Shown: positions 9,691 through 21,893 of the stretch, in pieces | Numbering within the stretch: position 1 is the first letter of the stretch | How the letters are laid out: the number at the start of each line of letters is the position of its first letter | Assembly (NCBI GenBank): GCA_033439265.1 | Contig: JAVTVX010000019.1 | Coordinates: 4,905,501 to 4,969,500 of the forward strand | Length of the DNA: 64,000 nucleotides | Direction: 5' to 3' | Origin: Dillenia suffruticosa | Taxonomy: Eukaryota > Streptophyta > Magnoliopsida > Dilleniales > Dilleniaceae | Translations under genes and position numbers: made by a program | Notes under the pieces: generated by a model | What the model was told of the DNA's origin: nothing | Seen by the model: only the letters and a program-made list of their open reading frames with translations | Databases searched by the model: none

Positions 9691-12290
9691 GAATGCCATT
9701 CAGAGGTGTTCTGTATTGAACATGTACAATATACAAGGCATTTTGTTGAGTGTATTTGAAGGTGTTACGTCTTAGTGTATAGTGTATTAGGGGTTACGCT
9801 GAGGATACCCATGGCTTAATTGGAAATTCCTACCAACGAACTAGACGGCGGAGAGACCTATAGTTTTGGGACTAAAGCGACCGGTGAGCTGAGCACCAAC
9901 TATATCACCAAAGGGATGAGGTCGAGAATGCCAAGGAGTTGTAGGTTGTCATCCGGTTAGTAGAAATTCACCACTAATAATACACAGATATATTCTTTAA
10001 TAGAACCGAATCTATGCATGTATAGAAAAACAGAACGACAACGTTAGAAAATATTCTCAACAAAAAATAGACTAATGTAGAGATTGTAAAATCCACTATC
10101 ACAATTTTTTTTTTTTTTCAAACTGGACCAAGAAAAAAACAACGGATTGGTAAAGCTTACCAGGAAAGAAAAGCAGCAGAATGAACAAGCAAATATTCAG
10201 AAGCGGGAAATATTTATAGAAAAGTTTCATAGTAGAAGAATGGCCTCTACATATTATCGTCATTAGATGCACCATCCTTCCCAACTAATTCGTATGGCAC
10301 GTTAAAAGCATTTTTTTGTGTTTTTTTTTTGGGAAGACCGATATATAAAAATGTAATTTTTTTTAAAAAAAAGACCATATGCTGTCTCTACTGTTCCCAG
10401 TCTGAAGGAAAAAGACAAGAGACAATAAGAGAGCAAGCTGCCCATGTCCATTTGGCCCACTTATGGAGAGAGAAAGAAAGAGAGAGAGAGACAAAGACAG
10501 TGCAAAGGAATAGATTCCATACATTATGATCATCATTAAGTACACTACCCTTATCATCTAATCCACAGTGCATTCTGCAAATGGAGAACTCAGCATCAAT
10601 CATAAAAAAAAAAAAAAAAAAAAACTCAATTTCCGGCTGAACAGAGGGAGAAAGGGAAGGTAATATCAGAAAGATGGTTAAAATCCGCAACCATCACAAG
10701 AGCAAAAGAAGTCCTTTCTAGAACGAACAGGAGAAAAACAGTAAATTGACAAATAATTCTCCCAACTACTGTAACCATGCGTTGTGTGAAATAAGCAGTA
10801 TTTAGCCAATGTCACTAAGTGGACCTTTACAACAGACAAACAAAACCAATACAATGGAATACCCACAAATGAACAATCGACCAATAAATAGCTACAACCC
10901 AATCCACTCAACCAAGAAAACGAACCATATATCGTACGAAGCACAAAGAAAATAGACAACACTAGATTTACGTGGAAAACCTACGATAAAACCCAAACAA
11001 AAATGCACCATCAAAAATAAGTGATTACATGAATTATAATACTAAGCTAATGCCCATTCGCCCAAGTCTGTTTAGTCACATGTGTTGTGGTGTAGATCTC
11101 TCGGTGCATCTCTCTTGGCGATCAATATGTTTATGGGCACTTTGCTTTGACAGATGAATCTGGATCTCTTAATATTTTTCTTTGTAAACCAAAGTTGTGA
11201 AGTTTTCAAAACATGTAATATTCGCATGTATGACATTAAATGATTGTTAGTGCAATAGCAAAAATGCATGCCTCAAAACAAGAAGAAACAAGTAAACTTT
11301 TTTAGAAAGTTTTAGATACTCCAATAAAATAATAATTAAATATATACACTGCAAGCCATATAAAAGGTAAGGTCCTGTGTGTTAGAAGAAAGATTTCTTG
11401 TTTATGCCAGGTCACATGAGAGTTAAAGAGTAAAAGAGAGAGAGAGTTTCGTACTTCACAGAGAAACAAAAACAAAGGGCGAACGATAGAAAGAGAGAGG
11501 GAAAAAAAAAAAAAAAAAAAGAGAAAACAGAGGAATGACTCCCTCACACCATGATCATCATTAGCCACACTACTTTTCTCAATCAATTCGTATGGCACAC
11601 TAGAGATGGATAGTCTAGTGTCAATTATAGAAGCTACAAAAACTTCATTTCTCGCCGAACAAAGGAAAAGACAGAGGAAAGGCAGTTTCACAAAGACAAC
11701 GAACCTTGTAGATCATGATAACACGCATTAACCATAGCTATATAAGCGTGATATCTCCCTTGAAACCGGATAAAAACCGACTATAAGAATCGACAAATAA
11801 ACAACTAGAATAATCAACATCCTAACCCAATACTTATCCGTGCTATTCCATTTAGTTCCATTTCTCCCTGTGCATACCTTCCGGTGTATGCCTCTCGGCA
11901 ATCCATATATGTGTCCATATTTTGCTTCTCAGGATAAATTTCAGCCTCTGGACACTTTAGTTTGCCATGGTAAACTGTTAACTTTTCAAAGCATATAACC
12001 TTTAATGCCTATAAGTGCAATGATGAAAATGCACGTGCAGAAAAAACAGAAGACAAATAGCTTCTTGAAGAAGCCTTGGACACGCACACCAAACACAAGA
12101 AAAACTAAAAAAACTAACTTAGGGAAACAATCAACAACCGACACCCATCCAGCGAATGACCATAATCCAATCCACAGAGGCAAGAAAACTGAGGAAACAC
12201 CACAAGAAGAATAAAATAGCATAGAACAACATATTTACATGGAAAAGCCTCCCATAGAGAAGAAAAAACCATAAGGAAAACAGACCCAAC
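9691..12290. repeat. Degenerate repeat cassettes, no gene seen
   Basis: No credible coding sequence. Two diverged cassettes recur. One has a GA-rich run followed by CATGATCATCATTAG and ATTCGTATGGCAC (10240-10300, 10470-10600, 11440-11600). The other has CTCTCGG followed by a fixed order of short matches (11080-11280, 11860-12060). The same cassettes reappear at 14.8, 19.5-21.6 and partly 47.2 kb. Poly-A/T runs at about 10103-10117, 10604-10624 and 11503-11520 break the frames. Confidence 0.55.
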
Positions 12291-12945
12291 ATTGACGACG
12301 ACAAATCAGCAGTTACAAGTATTAACATCGATCATAGATAGCTCTCGGTCCCCAAAAAATAGAGAATCCTTAGCGAAAGATCTTGAATGGGTTCAGAATG
12401 TTGCAGATTTCAGAAGACTGAGTTGTTTTAGAGATTCCTTTTCGTATTGGTTCTAGGAAAAAATCTCCTTCCTAATCATCAGAGGCTGTTTTGCTAACCT
12501 AGAGAAACATAAATATCACTGTAGTTGACCGAGTAATCAGGCTGAGCACCAACAAGGCGTTGGAGCTGACGAGTCAACTAATTAATAAACATCATGTGGA
12601 TAGAAACCAAGAGAGTGGGCTGTGGTTGGCTAACTAAAAGATACATCCCATATCGACGATATATTTCGGTACATTCTATTTGTTGGACCATGAGTTTGGA
12701 CAACCTCAAATCCTATGATGATAGGCGATGACAGGCTTATGGGCCACATTCCAACACTCGTTCCATACTCCGGACATTGTTTGCAAAGAAGTGCTTGAGG
12801 AACAGTGCGAGATCAATAGAGATCCCAAAGGATGCACATACTGTGCATTCAATATGGTGTTGCCGACATCATTGCTCAACATTGGGAGCAAACTAAATGT
12901 TGCAGCAGCCAAGAAACTTGTAACAACACCGAGTATTATGGATAA
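12291..12945. repeat. Repeat unit shared with 15.2-15.56 and 18.9-19.05 kb
   Basis: From CAGCAGTTACAAGTATTAAC to ...GGCTGTGGTTGGC this stretch parallels 15215-15557 (GCAGTCACAAGCATTAATAC ... CATAGCCACTTGACC). From GGATGCACATACTGTGCATT it parallels 18904-19040, on the far side of the CACTA element. The unit is therefore older than the CACTA insertion, which replaced roughly 190 bp of its second copy. Confidence 0.55.
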
Positions 12946-12973
12946 GCGGAAAAGGCGCCATGGAAAATGTTAG
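12728..12973 (+). CDS. ORF fragment of unknown family (possible captured exon)
   Basis: An 81-codon open frame. It has no initiation context I trust and I do not recognise the family. Its C-terminal part (KLNVAAAKKLVTTPSIMD) is matched by KINVAVTKKLETTRNIIDEW in the frame at 18934-19293, which sits in a diverged copy of the same repeat. Agreement at the protein level between the two copies, with changes mostly conservative, hints that the repeat carried a real coding exon once. Both copies are now short and end abruptly; neither looks like a working gene. Confidence 0.25.
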   Translation: MTGLWATFQHSFHTPDIVCKEVLEEQCEINRDPKGCTYCAFNMVLPTSLLNIGSKLNVAAAKKLVTTPSIMDKRKRRHGKC

Positions 12974-13444
12974 TAAGTTTTGAGATCGTAGCTGACTGGT
13001 GACGTCATGATGCATACATATACAGGTTGTCTCTATAAGTCTTGTGTACACCTAGGATGTTAAAACCCTAATTTCCATACCAAAGTGCTATGAGATCATA
13101 GGAACTTTTATGGAGAGATTTCTATAAGATTCAAAATTCTTCTTGTCGAAAACTTCTAGCAACAGAAGGATTCATTTCCTTATCCATTAGCATTCAGACT
13201 CTCCCTTCTAATTATGAGATGTCATCCCTATCATTTTGGTAAAGTCAAATATTACTCTGAGATGGCTGAATACCGAGCACCAACTAGGTCTTGAAATCGA
13301 TTAGCCTTGAACCGAATAGAGTTTGATGGATGACGCCTAGAGGGTGGGTATGGATGACGCCTAGAGGGTGGGTCACACCCGCGCCTTGGGAGGTTCGCTC
13401 TATCCTTGCAATCATATTGACCATTGGATCATGGGTGTAGTTTC
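12946..13444 (+). repeat. Dispersed segment, copy 2 (499 bp)
   Basis: Partner of 9111-9585, longer by exactly one 24-bp internal tandem duplication. It joins its surroundings without direct repeats and its left part continues the ORF-bearing repeat unit, so it is more likely the source of the copy at 9.1 kb than the product. Confidence 0.8.
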
Positions 13445-15214
13445 ATCACAATGGGGTTTTGGATCATGTATCATCACTTGCTCGTTACTCTTTGTATCCA
13501 TTCAAAGAAAATACCAAAAGGAGTAACTTTAAGGGTTACTATTTGAAAGGTCACGGGGGCATTAATGGAGACAACCACCAAATAAATAATCCATGTATAA
13601 ATGCTACCAAGGAAGTTGGAGAGCTTCATTTCTTCGTTCATTGCGCATAGCTTCCACTATTTCGTTTCAGTTACCCATAATTATAGGGATCATGCCTTCA
13701 TGATTATAAATAGGAGAAGAGATTTCAGCACCACCCTAAAGTAATTTCAAGTACTCTGAAATTGACCTTATGAATTCTTCCAGTTGACAGTCGGTTCTTC
13801 AAAGATAGAGTTTGAATATGGGTTTTGAATCACAAAACTCCATCGTCTAGTGACCTATATCAATGCAAGGTTCCATCAAGGATGGGGTTGCCGATGTAAG
13901 ATTCCATCATGTAGTTTAGAGTGCCAATGCTATGGTGGAATCTATTAGATTCCCAATAGGATTCCAACCCTGTATTAGGAGAGATTTTTGTTCATACAGA
14001 AAACTCTTTTTTCAAGATCAGAATCATCATTCGGCTTGTACAAATGACAAGTGGCAGTGGATTCTTCTTCAGCATTTTTTGGGTCGGGCAATAAGAAAAG
14101 TTTGGAGATTGGAGTGGATCGGTAAATGGAGAAGATGCAAAAGTTGATGTATCTTTTCTGTCTCTTTCTTTCTATCACCCACCTGTTCAAAGTCCTTTCC
14201 AGCTTCTCTAGCAAAAAATTTGTAATTTTTTCTCTGATTGTATGATATCTCTTTTGCATTGCAGGGAACTCTGCATTTCTCATTTCATTCATAACCATTA
14301 TGTCCTCTAACAATATAACTGGATGAACTTTTTGTATTTTCTCTTTGGAAATTGTATTGTAAGTTTGTCTTGTACCTACGATGTAAAGCATAATACTTCT
14401 CAACACATTTGAACAGTCTAACTAGCATTTTGGTTGGTTGATTATATGTGCTTAAGCATTGGTCAACTCGCTTTAAGAGTTCAATAAAAAGGATGGATTA
14501 TGTACACTCGTTGACCAGATGTGTCCAATGTATCCTTTACCGACAACACGCTACACTCGATAGAACATTCAATCAAAAGAGTTCAAACGATTAGATGATC
14601 CATGTCTACCCAGTCAAGCATACATCTTTTATCGATAACATGCTAGGTTCAATAGAACATTCGATCAAGAGAATTCAAATAATACGATGAGCCTTGTCTA
14701 CGCATCGGGAGATACATCCGTTATCGACAATGCGCTACATTCGATACAACATCTATCACACACTTGTCGAACAAACTCCTGGCATTCTATATATCTTTTG
14801 ACATTTTTATTCGGAGTACGAATTTCGGCCTCTTGGCACTTAACTTTGAAAACCGAAGATATCAACTTTTCAAAGCATTCAATTTCTACAAGCATAACAT
14901 TTAGTACTTACCCGTGCGATGACAAAGTGCACATTTGAAAAGGAAACAAGACAAATAACTTCTCCAAGCAACGTTCGACACACAAACAAGGTAATAATTA
15001 AATAACATACATCATAGGGAAGAAAATAAAAGAAAACCAATATGACGGAATACCCAACAACCGACACTCAGCCAGTTAATAACTATAATCCAATCCACCT
15101 AACCTAGAAAATCTAGCAAAACACGACAAGAAACGCAAAACACCAAATTTACATAGAAAACCTTCAAATACAAAGAAAAAAAGGACAGGAAAACCGACTA
15201 AAACTCCACCATGG
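13445..15214. repeat. Intergenic, degenerate; three 92-bp repeats near 14.53-14.75 kb
   Basis: I see no supportable gene. An open frame at 13975-14406 (minus) has no recognised domain and overlaps another frame. Around 14535, 14626 and 14718 a unit of about 92 bp repeats (CTTTACCGACAACACGCTAC, with GATAGAACATTC and GTCTACCC). Its last copy begins CGGGAGATACATCC, as in the 60-bp repeats of the Tat element at 59.95-60.25 kb. At 14780-14960 lies another copy of the CTCTCGG-type cassette. Confidence 0.5.
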
Positions 15215-15557
15215 GAAACAAGCAGTCACAAGCATTAATACCCATCATGGATAGCCATCACTCCACACCACGTATAGCACATATTCCTTCCCGAAATATT
15301 CTCAAAGAACCTACAAAGATGCAAATTGCACAAGTCCAAGATACCTTACAAATATTCCTTTCCCTATCGTTAATTGCCCAAAACCTCCTTGATAATCATT
15401 AGAGTTTGTTTCCCTCATTTAGGGAAATATAAATATCACTTTAGTCAATCGAATGGCTAGGCAAAACACTGACATGGCGTTGGCATCAACCAGTCAGCTA
15501 ATTGAGAACCATCATCCTAGTAGAAACCAAGAGAATATGCCATAGCCACTTGACCAG
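15215..15557. repeat. Second copy of the 12.3-kb repeat, cut by the CACTA element
   Basis: It parallels 12291-12640 and stops at CTTGACCAG, where CACTACAAAAAAA begins. Homology to the remainder of the 12.3-kb unit resumes after the CACTA array, at about 18904. Confidence 0.5.
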
Positions 15558-15769
15558 CACTACAAAAAAACACGTTTTTTGCGACGAACTTTAGCGACAA
15601 ATTTTTTTCGTTTCAATTTTGTGACGAATTTTACAACGAAAACTTTTCTTGTCGCTATTTGCAACGAAATTTCTAACGAAAAAAAAGTTGTAGCTAATTT
15701 AGCGACGAATTTATGAATTCGTCGCAAAATTTGAAAAAAAAATTATTTATATATATTTATTAAATAATT

Positions 15770-17880
15770 AATTAATTTTGCGACGAATTTAAAAATTCGT
15801 CGCTAATTTTGCGACAAATTTCGGAATTCGTCACAAAATTTGAAAAAAAAAAAATAAAATATTAATATATATTTATTAAATAATTAATTAATTTTGCGAC
15901 GAATTCTAAATTCGTCGCTAATTTTGCAACGAATTTTCGAATTCCTCGCAAAATTTGAAAAAAAAAATATTAATATATATTAATTAAATAATTAATTAAT
16001 TTTGCGACGAATTTTAAATTTGTCGCTAATTTTGCAACGAATTTTCTAATTCGTCGCAAAATTTGAAAAAAAAAATTATTTATATATATTTATTAAATAA
16101 TTAATTAATTTTGCGACGAATTTAGAAATTCGTCGCTAATTTTGCGACAAATCTCGGAATTCGTCGAAAAATTTGAAAAAAAAATAAAAAAAAATAAAAT
16201 ATTAATATATATTAATTAAATAATTAATTAATTTTGCGACGAATTCTAAATTCGTCACTAATTTTGCAACGAATTTTCGAATTTGTCGCAAAATTTGAAA
16301 AAAAAAATATTAATATAAATTAATTAAATAATTAATCAATTTTGCGACGAATTTTAAATTTGTCGCTAATTTTGCAACGAATTTTCTAATTCGTCGCAAA
16401 ATTTGAAAAAAAAAAATTATTTATATATATTTATTAAATAATTAATTAATTTTGCGACGAATTTAGAAATTCGTCGCTAATTTTGCGACAAATTTCGGAA
16501 TTCGTCGAAAAATTTGAAAAAAAAAATAAAAAAAAATAAAATATTAATATATATTAATTAAATAATTAATTAATTTTGCGACGAATTCTAAATTCGTCGC
16601 TAATTTTGCAACGAATTTTTGAATTCGTCGCTAATTTTGCAACGAATTTTCGAATTCGTCGCAAAATTTGAAAAAAAATATTATTTATATATATTTATTA
16701 AATAATTAATTAATTTTGTGACGAATTGAAAATTCGTCGTTAATTTTACAACGAATTTTCGAATTCGTCGCAAAATTTCAAAAAAAAAAAATAAATAAAA
16801 TATTAATATATATTAATTAAATTATTAATTAATTTTGCGACGAATTTTCTAATTCGTCGCAAAATTTGAAAAAAAAATTATTTATTTATATTTATTAAAT
16901 AATTAATTAATTTTGTGACGAATTTAGAAATTCGTCGCTAATTTTGTGACAAATTTCGGAATTCGTCGCTAATTTTGTGACAAATTTCGGAATTCGTCGC
17001 AAAATTTGAAAAAAAATAAAAAAAAATAAAATATTAATATATATTAATTAAATAATTAATTAATTTTGCGACGAATTCTAAATTCCTCGCTAATTTTGCA
17101 ACGAATTTTCGAATTCGTCGCAAAATTTGAAAAAAAAATAAAAATAAAATAAAATATTAATATATATTAATTAAATTATTAATTAATTTTGCCACGAATT
17201 TTAAATTCGTCGCTAATTTTGCAACGAATTTTCTAATTCGTCAAAATTTGAAAAAAAAAATATTTATTTATATTTATTAAATAATTACTTAATTTTGTGA
17301 CGAATTTAGAAATTCGTCGCTAATTTTGCAACAAATTTCAGAATTCGTCGCAAAATTTGAAAAAAAAATAAAAAAATAAAATATTAATATATATTAATTA
17401 AATAATTAATTAATTTTGCGACGAATTCTAAATTCGTCGCTAATTTTGCAACGAATTTTCTAATTCGTCGCAAAATTTGAAAAAATTTTATTTATATTTA
17501 TTAAATAATTAATCAAATTTGTCACGAATTTAGAAATTCGTCGCTAATTTTGCGACCAATTTCGGAATTCGTCGTAAAATTTGAAAAAAAAATAAAAAAA
17601 ATAAAATATTAATATATATTAATTAAATAATTAATTAATTTTGCGACGAATTCTAAATTCGTCGCTAATTTTGCAACGAATTTTCGAATTTGTCGCAAAA
17701 TTTGAAAAAAAAAATTTATTTATATATATTTATTAAATAAATAATTAATTTTGCGACGAATTCTAAATTCGTTGCTAATTTTGCAACGAATTCTAAATTC
17801 GTCGCTAATTTTGCAACGAATTTTCAAATTCGTCGCAAAATTTGAAAAAAATAAAAAAAAATAAAATATTAATATATATT
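15770..17880 (+). repeat. Subterminal palindromic array, block 1 (about 18 units of ~115 bp)
   Basis: The landmark TTAATTAATTTTGCGACGAA recurs at about 15771, 15886, 15997, 16104, 16222, 16333, 16444, 16564, 16705, 16829, 16905, 17055, 17183, 17286, 17409, 17507, 17633 and 17740. Each unit holds two inverted pairs (GCGACGAATT..AATTCGTCGC) and an AT-rich spacer of AAAAATAAAATATTAATATA type. Alternating unit types suggest higher-order repeats. In CACTA elements such motifs bind the element's own DNA-binding protein. Confidence 0.8.
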
Positions 17881-18295
17881 TTTTATTTTTTATTTTAATA
17901 TAATTATCACATTTATTATTTTTAATTAATATTTTTTATTTTATTTTTATTTTATCTTTTTTTAAAATAGTATTATTATTTTTTTATATCTTTTATTATT
18001 TTATTATTTTATAATAAATTGTTATTTTATATTGTTTTATTATTATTAGAAATTTGTGAAGAAAGATAATAAGTAAAAAAAAAAAACTTATAACAGATAC
18101 TAACATTTTGTTTGATGGTTACAGGGTCTTAAACGTTTACGGAAGTGCAAGGGTTCGAACCATGGTGGGAGCAAAATGTAGACATTTTCAAGAATTAAGT
18201 GAGGGAGGGCTTGTGGGCGCCGGCTTGGGCGAACATGCGGGCGGATACTGGCTCGGGTGGGCGGGCGGGTGGGGTTCAGGCGGGAGCGCATTTTT
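17881..18295 (+). other. Non-repeat core between the two arrays
   Basis: AT-rich DNA (17881-18090) followed by a GC-rich part (18180-18290) with a GGTTCGAACC sequence at 18152-18161. The short frames here (18100-18314) are not convincing. It is likely the former interior of the CACTA element after loss of its genes. Confidence 0.4.
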
Positions 18296-18835
18296 TTTTT
18301 CATTGCTAATTTAGCGACGGATTTAGCGACGAATTTATATCCGTCGCTAAATTTGAAAAATAATTAAATAAAATAAAATATTAATATATATTTATTAAAT
18401 AATTAATTAATTTTGCGACGAATTCTGGAATTCGTCGCTAAATTTGCGACGAATTCCGGAATTCGTCGCAAAATTTGAAAAATAATTAAATAAAATAAAA
18501 TATTAATATATATTTATTAAAAAATTAATTAATTTTGCGACGAATCCCGAAAGTCGTCGCAAAATTAGCGACGAATTCCGGAATTCGTTGCTAAATTTGA
18601 AAAATAATTAAATAAAATAAAATATTAATATATATTTATTAAAAAATTAATTAATTTTGCGACGAATCCCAAAAGTTATTGCAAAATTAGCGACGAATTC
18701 CGGAATTCGTTGCTAAATTTGAAAAATAATTAAATAAAATAAAATATTAATATATATTTATTAATTAATTTTGTGACGAATTTTGGAATTCGTCGCTAAA
18801 TTTGCGACGAATTTAGCGACAAAAAATTATTCGTA
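18296..18835 (+). repeat. Subterminal array, block 2 (about 5 units of ~122 bp)
   Basis: Units start near 18402, 18529, 18651 and 18766, with a different subtype from block 1 (AATAATTAAATAAAATAAAA spacer, GACGAATTCCGGAATTCGTC palindrome). The first unit carries GCGACGGATTTAGCGACG. Different subtypes on either side of the core fit separate expansion of the two ends. Confidence 0.75.
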
Positions 18836-18933
18836 ACCAAGAAACTGATGCATAAAATATTAATATATATTTATTAATATATATTTTATTTCGCTAAATA
18901 AAATGATGCATACACCATGCACCAAACACGGTA

Positions 18934-19293
18934 TTGTCGATATCATCATTTACCATTCATGGTAAAATAATTCATGGTAAAATAAATGTTGCAGTAACCA
19001 AGAAACTCGAAACGACACGAAATATCATAGATGAGTGGAAAACACTCAATAGGAAGTGCCAATCGTATAACAAGGTCATCACATGTGCAGCGTTTCTCCA
19101 GTTTCAAGGGGATCCGACCATACCATTTCAAGCCTTGGACTATACATGCACAAATCACAATGGGAGATTAGGTTTAATACAATCATTTGCAAACAAAGAA
19201 CCAAAAAAATTGTGGTCCTCTTGCTTCACGGAGCAAGATGGGCGAGAAATAAGGACACGCACCATTTGTAAGCTACCGAATAGGCATAATTGA
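18934..19293 (+). CDS. ORF fragment of unknown family, paralogue of 12.7-kb frame
   Basis: A 119-codon open frame just after the CACTA array. The region KINVAVTKKLETTRNIIDEW parallels the frame ending at 12973. Further on come CAAFLQFQGDPTIPFQALDY and a basic C-terminus. I do not recognise a domain. It may be a scrap of a host or transposon exon carried by the repeat. Start codon choice is arbitrary and there is no sign of expression. Confidence 0.25.
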   Translation: MSISSFTIHGKIIHGKINVAVTKKLETTRNIIDEWKTLNRKCQSYNKVITCAAFLQFQGDPTIPFQALDYTCTNHNGRLGLIQSFANKEPKKLWSSCFTEQDGREIRTRTICKLPNRHN

Positions 19294-21893
19294 GCATAAT
19301 CTTTCCCCTTCCTTGTAAATCCTGTACTTTCTACAAAAAAGACATATAAAAACAAATAATCTTTTTTATAAAACAAAATGCTGAATAGCTATTATATCCA
19401 TCTGTACTAGTTAAAGAAAGTCAAAGCGAGAGAGAGGAGTAGTAAAAAATAGTCAGTCCTCTCCATTAGACCCACATAGAGAAAGAGAAACAACAAGAGA
19501 AAAATAGAGAGAGAGAGAGAGAGAACATAGAGGACAAGGTGCATTGCTCTCATCCACTACCCTATAAATGCACCGAAGATAGACAGTTGTCAATCATGGT
19601 AGAAAAACATCCGCATTTCTGGTCGAATGAATAAACCGATGGTCAAAACGACAAACAGAAGACAATTTTATATAGATAGCCAAACTTCCCAATTATCATA
19701 AGAGCAAAACAAAAGTCCATTCCAAAATAAACCGAGCCAAAAATTAAATTTTCAAACATTGGTTCCTACTGCCACAACGATAACTTCCTCCAAAGAAAAC
19801 AAAATTAACAAAATTAACACAGCGGAATACACTGCAACTGACACCCCATCAACCAACAACCATAATCCAATCTACCCAACGAACAAAATTGAGCAAACAT
19901 TGTAAGCAGACCAACAAACAGAAAACATGAAATTTACATCGAAAACCGTCCAACACAGAGTGAAAACCGACATGGCAAACTAGATAAAAAATCAATCACA
20001 AGAAATGAACAGCTACAAGGATTTGCATCCCAGGCCAACACCCATCCGTCTAGCCCCATTCAGTTGCATATCTCCTGGTGTATGTCTTTTGGTGTACCTC
20101 TCTCGGCACTCAACATATTTCTCAATGGCTTAGTTTGGAGGATAAATTCTATTTTCTCGGTACTTTCCTTTGGAAACGGAAAATCACAACCTTTCAAAGC
20201 ACCTAATTCTTGTATGCACAACATCCAATACTTATTATACCGCAACAATAATAATGCACATCCAAACAAGACAGAAGAAAAACAACTACCCAACCAACAA
20301 AATCGAAGAGACATTGCAAGCAGACCAAGCAACATAAAACATGAAATTTACATAAAAAAGCATCCAACATAGAGGGAAAACCGACATGGCAAACCACATA
20401 AAAATCAACCACAAGAAACGAACAACTACAAGGATTAGCATTCCATGCCAACATCTATCTGTCCAGTCCATCCTGTTGCATTTCTCCCATGTATGCCTTT
20501 TGGTGTATCTCTCTCGGCACTCAATACATTTCTTAACGGCTTGGCTTGGAATATAAATTTTGTTTTCGTAGCACTTTCACTTGAAGACAAAAATCCAAAC
20601 CTTTCAAAGCACCTAATTCCTACACGCACAATATTCAACTCCTGTCAGCGCGACTATAAGAATACACGTCCAAACAAGAGAGGGAAAAAAAATCTCCACG
20701 AAACCTTACACCCACAAAGAAAACAATAACTAAAATATACACTCATTACTCATCACACATAAAAGAAAACCAGGTGCGAAATAACTCATTTGCATGAGAT
20801 GGTGCCAAGAGCCAGAGAGAATAACAAAGAAATCCAACACTCACCTCTCAAGAAAAGAAAAAAAAAAAAGCAACCTCTCCACGAAGCTCCAAACAAACAA
20901 ATAAAATAATAACAATAATCAAATACATATATCATCACACACAAAAAGCAACCAGTTGCGTGTCTCTGCCAGCCAGCCTAAAAAAAAATAAAACAAAAAA
21001 AATTCTCCTCTCTCCGAAGCAGCACCAACAGTTGGAGAGAGATAGAAAGGACCTCTTGCTTCACAGATAAAGAAACGGCAAGGGATAAGCATACCCGCCA
21101 ACCGGGTCCTCCTCGGCATCAATCCAAGAATGACCAAAGATACAAGATCCATCACATCCCTCCTCTCTGGATTAAAGATAACAAGCAGCCACAATCTCCG
21201 TCTACCAAGCTTAAACAGAGAATGAAGCATAGAGAAATGTAGCAACGAAGCACCATCTTTCTCTCCGGGCTGAAGCCAACAAGCAGCTGCTACCTCCGTT
21301 TGCCCCTCCCAAAAAGAAAGACAAAAAAGGAAAAAGACAAACAAAGATAGAGAAGTGCCTGCCTCTATTTAACCCACCAAGAAAGAAAAAGAGAGAGAGA
21401 GAGATAGAGATAAAGAGACCATAGAGGAATGGCTCCCATGCACCACAATCATCACGAAACACACCACTCTCCTGAACTAATCCGTACAACACACCGTAGA
21501 TGAATCTTTCCGCGCCAATCATGGAAATAGACCGATCGGATTTCCAGTCGAATGAATGAACAAACGAAAGGACAGAGGCAAGAGGTTAATTTTACTAAGC
21601 AGGGCAAACTCCTCCACCATTGCAAGAGCAAAACAAAAGTCCACCCTAAAATAAACGGGGCAAATAAGGAATCCTCTTAAGAATCCTTCCCACCACCCCT
21701 ACCATATGGTCCACGCAAGATGCAACCATTGAATGCTCCTAAAAAGAAAAAAGAAAAAGAAGAAGAAGAAGAAGAAGAAGAAGGGCAATAGGGAAAAGGT
21801 AGCCACATCGAACCGCCAGCTCACCAGCCACCTATCACCCCCCGCCAACCGGAGGACGACCATGGCAAGGGATTCATCACACTTATATCTATA
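19294..21893. repeat. Degenerate cassettes including a 410-bp tandem duplication
   Basis: No gene seen. The cassettes described at 9.7-12.3 kb recur at 19430-19640 and 21370-21600 (GA-rich run, CATAGAGG, CATCA, then CATTTCTGGTCGAATGA or its variant). Two CTCTCGGCACTCAA cassettes lie in tandem at about 19930-20340 and 20341-20750. They share ACCGACATGGCAAAC, CTACAAGGATT and CCTTTCAAAGCACCTAATTC in the same order at a spacing of about 410 bp. A GAA microsatellite lies near 21755-21783. The last 80 bases (GGAGGACGAC...CTTATATCTATA) match 50285-50353. Confidence 0.6.

Larger units (their letters stand above)
15558..18835 (+). mobile_element. CACTA-type transposon remnant, non-autonomous, 3' end missing
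   Basis: The element opens with CACTACAAAAAAACACG, the conserved terminus of plant CACTA (En/Spm) transposons, preceded by a CAG that could be its 3-bp target duplication. The subterminal GCGACGAA/TTCGTCGC motif then repeats for more than 3 kb. There is no transposase or TNPA-like frame. The mirror terminus (...TTTTTTTGTAGTG) does not occur near the far end; the array simply stops after GCGACAAAAAATTATTCG. So the copy depends on a helper and has lost one terminus, and it should be immobile. Confidence 0.75.

Noticed and set aside
13975..14406. 143-codon minus-strand ORF
   Set aside because: No domain recognised, an overlapping plus-strand frame of similar quality, and location in degenerate repeat DNA. 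Not enough for a gene call.
18113..18190. tRNA gene or tRNA-derived SINE (GGTTCGAACC resembles a B box)
   Set aside because: No matching A box at the right distance, no cloverleaf stems, no poly-A or target duplication; the segment is the core of the CACTA remnant.
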